A stretch of DNA of 64,000 nucleotides from [Phialemoniopsis] sp. UDSM-2020 (lineage: Eukaryota > Ascomycota > Sordariomycetes > Thyridiales > Thyridiaceae), in contig JAEILZ010000005.1 of NCBI GenBank assembly GCA_018873225.1, forward strand, positions 1,922,001 to 1,986,000, given 5' to 3'. The translations under genes were made by a program, and so were the position numbers. Positions 60,567-64,000 of this stretch are shown one piece after another. Position 1 is the stretch's first letter. The number at the start of each line of letters is the position of its first letter. The notes beneath the pieces are model-generated. The model was not told the DNA's origin. It searched no databases and worked only from the letters and a program-made list of their open reading frames with translations.

Positions 60567-62264
60567 AGACGAGTGAGTGAAAGTTGAGAACGGAGGAGGC
60601 ACCGTCGGCAAGGTGTAGGTACTTCTTTACCTTGCCCGCCTACTACGAGAGACAAGAGAGAGACGGCGACGGCCAACCCTTGCTCCTCCAAACCCTTGAG
60701 GACCCCTGTTCGCGCCCCTCTTAACCTTTCCCTCATCCTGTCACCTTTTTGTGTTTTGCCAGACCTTCTGTCTTCCTGTTCTTTTACTTTCTTTCCTTAA
60801 AGCACAACACCACACACACTTTGGAACTTAGGACTTGCCTCCGCGCGTCTGACAAACCTTTTTCTCCAAGAAGAAACATCCTTCACACCCCTTCTCCCCC
60901 CCTTCCCATCCCTCACCCTCCCTCCGTCTGCCTTCCTCGTCTCGGGCACGAGTCATCGATCGATCCGTAAAGGGAAACACAAAAGACTACCAGAAAGACA
61001 AAGAACACCGATCGTGGCAAAAAGGAAAAATTAAAGAAAGAAAAAAAAAACAAGACAGAGACTTTGCTGACGCTACCTCGGTCGTCCCAAAACTAAATCT
61101 CCGAACAAAAGGTGTACTTCGTACCTAGAGTACCTTTTACCCTTCCTTTCCGTTGACAGGTATGTAACTAGCAGCGACACTACCCTATACATACATCTTG
61201 ACTACCTACATACCTGCCTGCACCTGCACCTGCACCCTTATAAGAGTGGTCCCCTTTTCGATATTTTGATATATTATTCCTTCCCTCCCACCTTTTGGTC
61301 CCTCTATTTTTCAAGTCTCCACTCCACCCATCTCGGTTTTTTTCTTCTCTTTCGCCTTCTACGGTATTTCCCCCCCTTGCCAACCTCTACCTACATACAT
61401 TCACGGTTCTCTCTATCCACATCCCACTCACTGCCTGCCCGCCGTTACTCGCGCGCCGCGCACTACCATCTGAGGAATCCACCACATCTTGTGTGTCCAC
61501 TTCACCCAAGGGCGGGAACTGAGAATCCACTTCATCCACCTGCAAGCGCGCACGTACCTGACAGGCTTTTGACGGAACCCACAGCGGATTCTGAAGCCAC
61601 AGCGAAAAGAGGGAAGAAAAAAATTCCCACATTCGCGCAAGCAACACCGCACATTGTAAGCAACAGCGAGGAGAAGAAAAAAAAAAGAGACGAGCCAAGC
61701 ATCCACCTCGCGCGTCACCAGCCCACCCACCCTGCTCCCAGAAATCATCCAAAAGGGCTCCACTCCAACCTCCATCACCTCCAAGGGCCTCTCTTTTCTC
61801 TCTTCTTTCCCCCCTCCACCCTTTCTTTCAGAGAACAACGTTCTTGAGCCTCAAATATCCACTCTTGCCGCATCTCCACCCTGCAGTACCACTCTCAACC
61901 TTCCTCTGTCACAAACGTCTTTTGCACAGAGACGAACAATTCGTGTTTGTCGTTGTCGCGCAGAAGTTTCAGTGTCGCATCACCTTTGTCGTCGCGTGTT
62001 CTCTGTCACCGGCACGTCGTGTTTTGACGAGCGAGTTTACTTCGAGACGAACCAAACTGACCTCGGTATTCCGCCCTGTCCAGGACCTTGTTCGACAATA
62101 AACACGTCGAGTTCTGACGCGCCTAACCCCACGGACATTTTCCAACTTTCGCGTCCTCATTCACGGATCGCGATTGCCTCACCGCCTGACGTCTCAGGAA
62201 TTGTTTTTTTCAATTGAATGATTGAGTCGCGCTTGTTGGGCTCGGGTCAACATTGAGAAGGATT
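60567..62264 (+). promoter_or_regulatory. probable long ATG-poor 5' leader/promoter of the transcription factor gene
   Basis: The stretch is C/T- and A-rich with long pyrimidine tracts. Between 60567 and 62217 only one plus-strand ATG occurs (61163-61165), and it lies inside GTATGT (61161-61166) after GACAG, a good 5' splice site. GTAAGC near 61656 is another candidate donor, and CTGACGTCTCAG ending at 62197 is a candidate branch and acceptor. A long leader, possibly with one or more 5' UTR introns, is inferred. Confidence 0.55.
62218..62256 (+). promoter_or_regulatory. 12-codon upstream ORF before the transcription factor start
   Basis: ATG at 62218 begins MIESRLLGSGQH and stops with TGA at 62254-62256, 8 bases before the main ATG at 62265. 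If transcribed, it would tax scanning ribosomes because re-initiation over so short a gap is inefficient. Its presence in the mRNA depends on the unknown transcription start. Confidence 0.6.
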
Positions 62265-64000
62265 ATGGACGGATCTCACTACTCGGCGAACGTGATCAAC
62301 AACACATCCACGCCTTCTTATCCATCATCCGGTGCTTCCACTCCGCACAACCTGCAGCCGCAGAGCCTTCCGCCTCACACGCTGCCTCCGCTCCAGCACA
62401 ACATGTCGGCCATGCAGTCTGCCTATGGTAGCTACCCACACACCCCGCGGACTCCAGCTACTCCTAACACTCCAGGCTCAAACAACAACATGGGAAACTA
62501 TCCCCCTCCTCCCAACCAGAACGCTGGTCGTGGCTCATACCCTATGATGCCTAACAACCCATACGGGCAGCCTCACCAGCCCTACGGCACCCAGTCGATG
62601 CTCCCTCAGGCCACGACGACCATGTCGCACCCTCAGCCCATCGCCCCCGCGCCGTCTCCTGGCGCCCGTGGCCCTCCTGTGCTCCGCCCCATGCCCACTG
62701 GCGGTGTCATGCCCCAGCAGGGCATGCAGTCTCCCTACGGCCAGAGCCCGCTCATGCCTCAGCCGTCGATGCTGCCCGAGGGTGAGCAGCCGACCCACGT
62801 CGTTGGTTCTCAGGGCCGCCGCGGGATTCTCCCCAGCGCTCCTGGCCGCCCCGCTGCTCCTGCTGCTGGCACTGCTGGTGCCAAGGCTCAGGTTCCCCAG
62901 AAGGATGCTGACGGCAAGTTCCCTTGCCCGCACTGCACCAAGACCTACTTGCACGCAAAGCATCTCAAGCGCCATCTCCTTCGACGTGAGTCCCTCTCCT
63001 TTACCCCTGCTCCTTGTCGCCTCTCTGTGCGATCAAAACGTGCTTGGTCCTTGACAATCAATCTTTCTTAGACACCGGCGACCGCCCGTACATGTGCGTG
63101 CTTTGCCGCGATACGTTCTCACGCAGTGACATCCTGAAGCGTCACTTCCAAAAATGCTCGATCCGCCGTGGTAACCCCACTGGCGCCAGCCACCTTTCGC
63201 ACCCGCACGCTCACGTTAAGAAGAACCCGGCGGCGCAGAAGCCCCTCCCCGAGGGTGATCTGTCGCACATGAACGGTATGGGCAGCATGCCCGCAGATGG
63301 TATTGTGCACCCTTTCGGTTTTATTCCTGCTCAAGACGGGGGGTTGCCCAATATGACCAATGATCAGAGTAACCTCTCTAGATCAGGCAGCATCAACAGA
63401 CTTGAAGATGCCAATGATCGAGACAGGCGTAATGTGGCGGGATCGGTCATGGGCGCTTCCCGCGGGGCCAGCTTTGATCAATCGTTCAACGGGAACGTGC
63501 CTAACAGCATGGCAGCCAACATCAACCCCCAATTGGCGAACTACCCTATGCCGCCGAGCACGAACGGCATGCCGATGTTTGCGGGACAAGGCCAAGATTG
63601 GTCATCTATGTTCCAGCCTGGTGCGCAAAATACCTTCGTCATCCATCATACCCTCCAACCTAATAATGGACAGACGCAGATCGCAACCAAACCCGTACCT
63701 AATTCCGAATCCGTACCTACAGATGGCTTTCTCCCCGGAGACCATCGCCTCGCCGACGACCGCTCTCTCTTCCTCGGCCACTGGGCCCCGCCTTTCGCTC
63801 AAGATCCTTACCAGCAGCTCTCTAACCAGATCCTCAGTTTCTTTTATCCTCCAGATTCCGTAGTCAACTCGCAGACGACAGGACTCAACCTCTACTTCTC
63901 ACCCGACAACGTCAAGGACTTTCTTGAAAAATATACACATTTCCACGTGCATTTCGCCATCCTTCATATTCCCACCTTCCGTATCATGGATGCTTACACT
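62265..64000 (+). CDS. C2H2 zinc-finger transcription factor with fungal_trans domain (3' end outside window)
   Basis: Exons 62265..62985 and 63072..>64000 (intron 86 nt, GTGAGT, TTAG); 550 residues visible, open at the window end. The N-terminal 190 residues are rich in Pro, Gln, Asn, Ser and Gly with repeated Tyr-Gly/Pro words, like a transactivation segment. Two zinc fingers follow: Cys221, Cys224, His237, His241 (CPHCTKTYLHAKHLKRHLLRH) and Cys249, Cys252, His265, Cys269 (CVLCRDTFSRSDILKRHFQKC). The second finger ends in Cys instead of His. The intron falls inside the last His codon of finger 1. The end of the window (NVKDFLEKYTHFHVHFAILH, IPTFRIMDAY) matches the beginning of the fungal-specific transcription factor domain. 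It is a nuclear regulator; target and orthologue are not known to me. Confidence 0.9.

Noticed and set aside
63621..63673. Possible second intron in the transcription factor (GTGCGC...ACAG)
   Set aside because: Its 53-nt length shifts frame to an early stop, while the unspliced frame runs open into the fungal_trans domain.

Overview
The window is nuclear DNA of a filamentous ascomycete, most likely a Sordariomycete. Genes are interrupted by short introns (I place 44, most of 51-82 nt) with GTRNGT-like donors, CTAAC/CTGAC-like branch sites and YAG acceptors. The gene content is fungal: DASH subunit Ask1, Erg5 sterol desaturase, a class VI-type chitin synthase, a C2H2/fungal_trans regulator and an Hsp88-type Hsp110. 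I see no bacterial operons, CRISPR array, rRNA, convincing tRNA or intact transposon.

Layout. 1-2445 (+): 3' part of UPF2. 4612-7273 (+): chitin synthase. 8672-11280 (+): Hsp88/Sse1-type Hsp110. 11911-15323 (-): eIF5B. 16350-20736 (-): large MMS1_N/CPSF-A-like beta-propeller protein. 23722-25145 (+): tail-anchored TBC GAP of the Gyp8/TBC1D20 type. 25397-27504 (-): Vps52. 29396-30289 (+): eIF5A. 30857-32793 (+): Rrn7. 33093-33836 (+): ubiquitin-L40 fusion. 34872-35838 (+): Yip1-domain protein. 36061-36700 (-): rhodanese. 37537-39394 (-): Erg5. 43230-43505 (+): small unknown protein. 43974-45455 (-): Ask1. 45859-47014 (-): Eaf7. 47546-50475 (+): gamma-tubulin complex protein (GCP6-like). 50476-62264: 11.8 kb without a recognisable gene, except one weak candidate for a small secreted protein. 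62265-64000 (+): 5' part of a C2H2/fungal_trans transcription factor.

The set is mostly housekeeping. Themes are translation and mRNA surveillance (UPF2, eIF5B, eIF5A, ubiquitin-L40, Rrn7 for rRNA synthesis), membrane traffic (Gyp8-like, Vps52, Yip1-type), and microtubule/kinetochore function (Ask1, GCP6-like). Cell wall and membrane synthesis (chitin synthase, Erg5) and chromatin (Eaf7) are also represented. Nothing suggests a secondary-metabolite cluster or a defence island.

The most unusual observations are four. The start codon of the ubiquitin-L40 gene is split by an intron (A|TG) and followed by a 7-nt micro-exon. About 1.65 kb before the terminal transcription factor is almost free of ATG, and the only ATG there lies inside a GTATGT donor-like site; a 12-codon uORF then ends 8 nt before the start codon. 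A 9-mer family (TACGGAGTA/TACTTCGTA and complements) is scattered through intergenic DNA. Two introns have a length divisible by three, contain no stop and would add peptide if retained (Hsp88, Vps52). No wholly new multi-gene system was evident.
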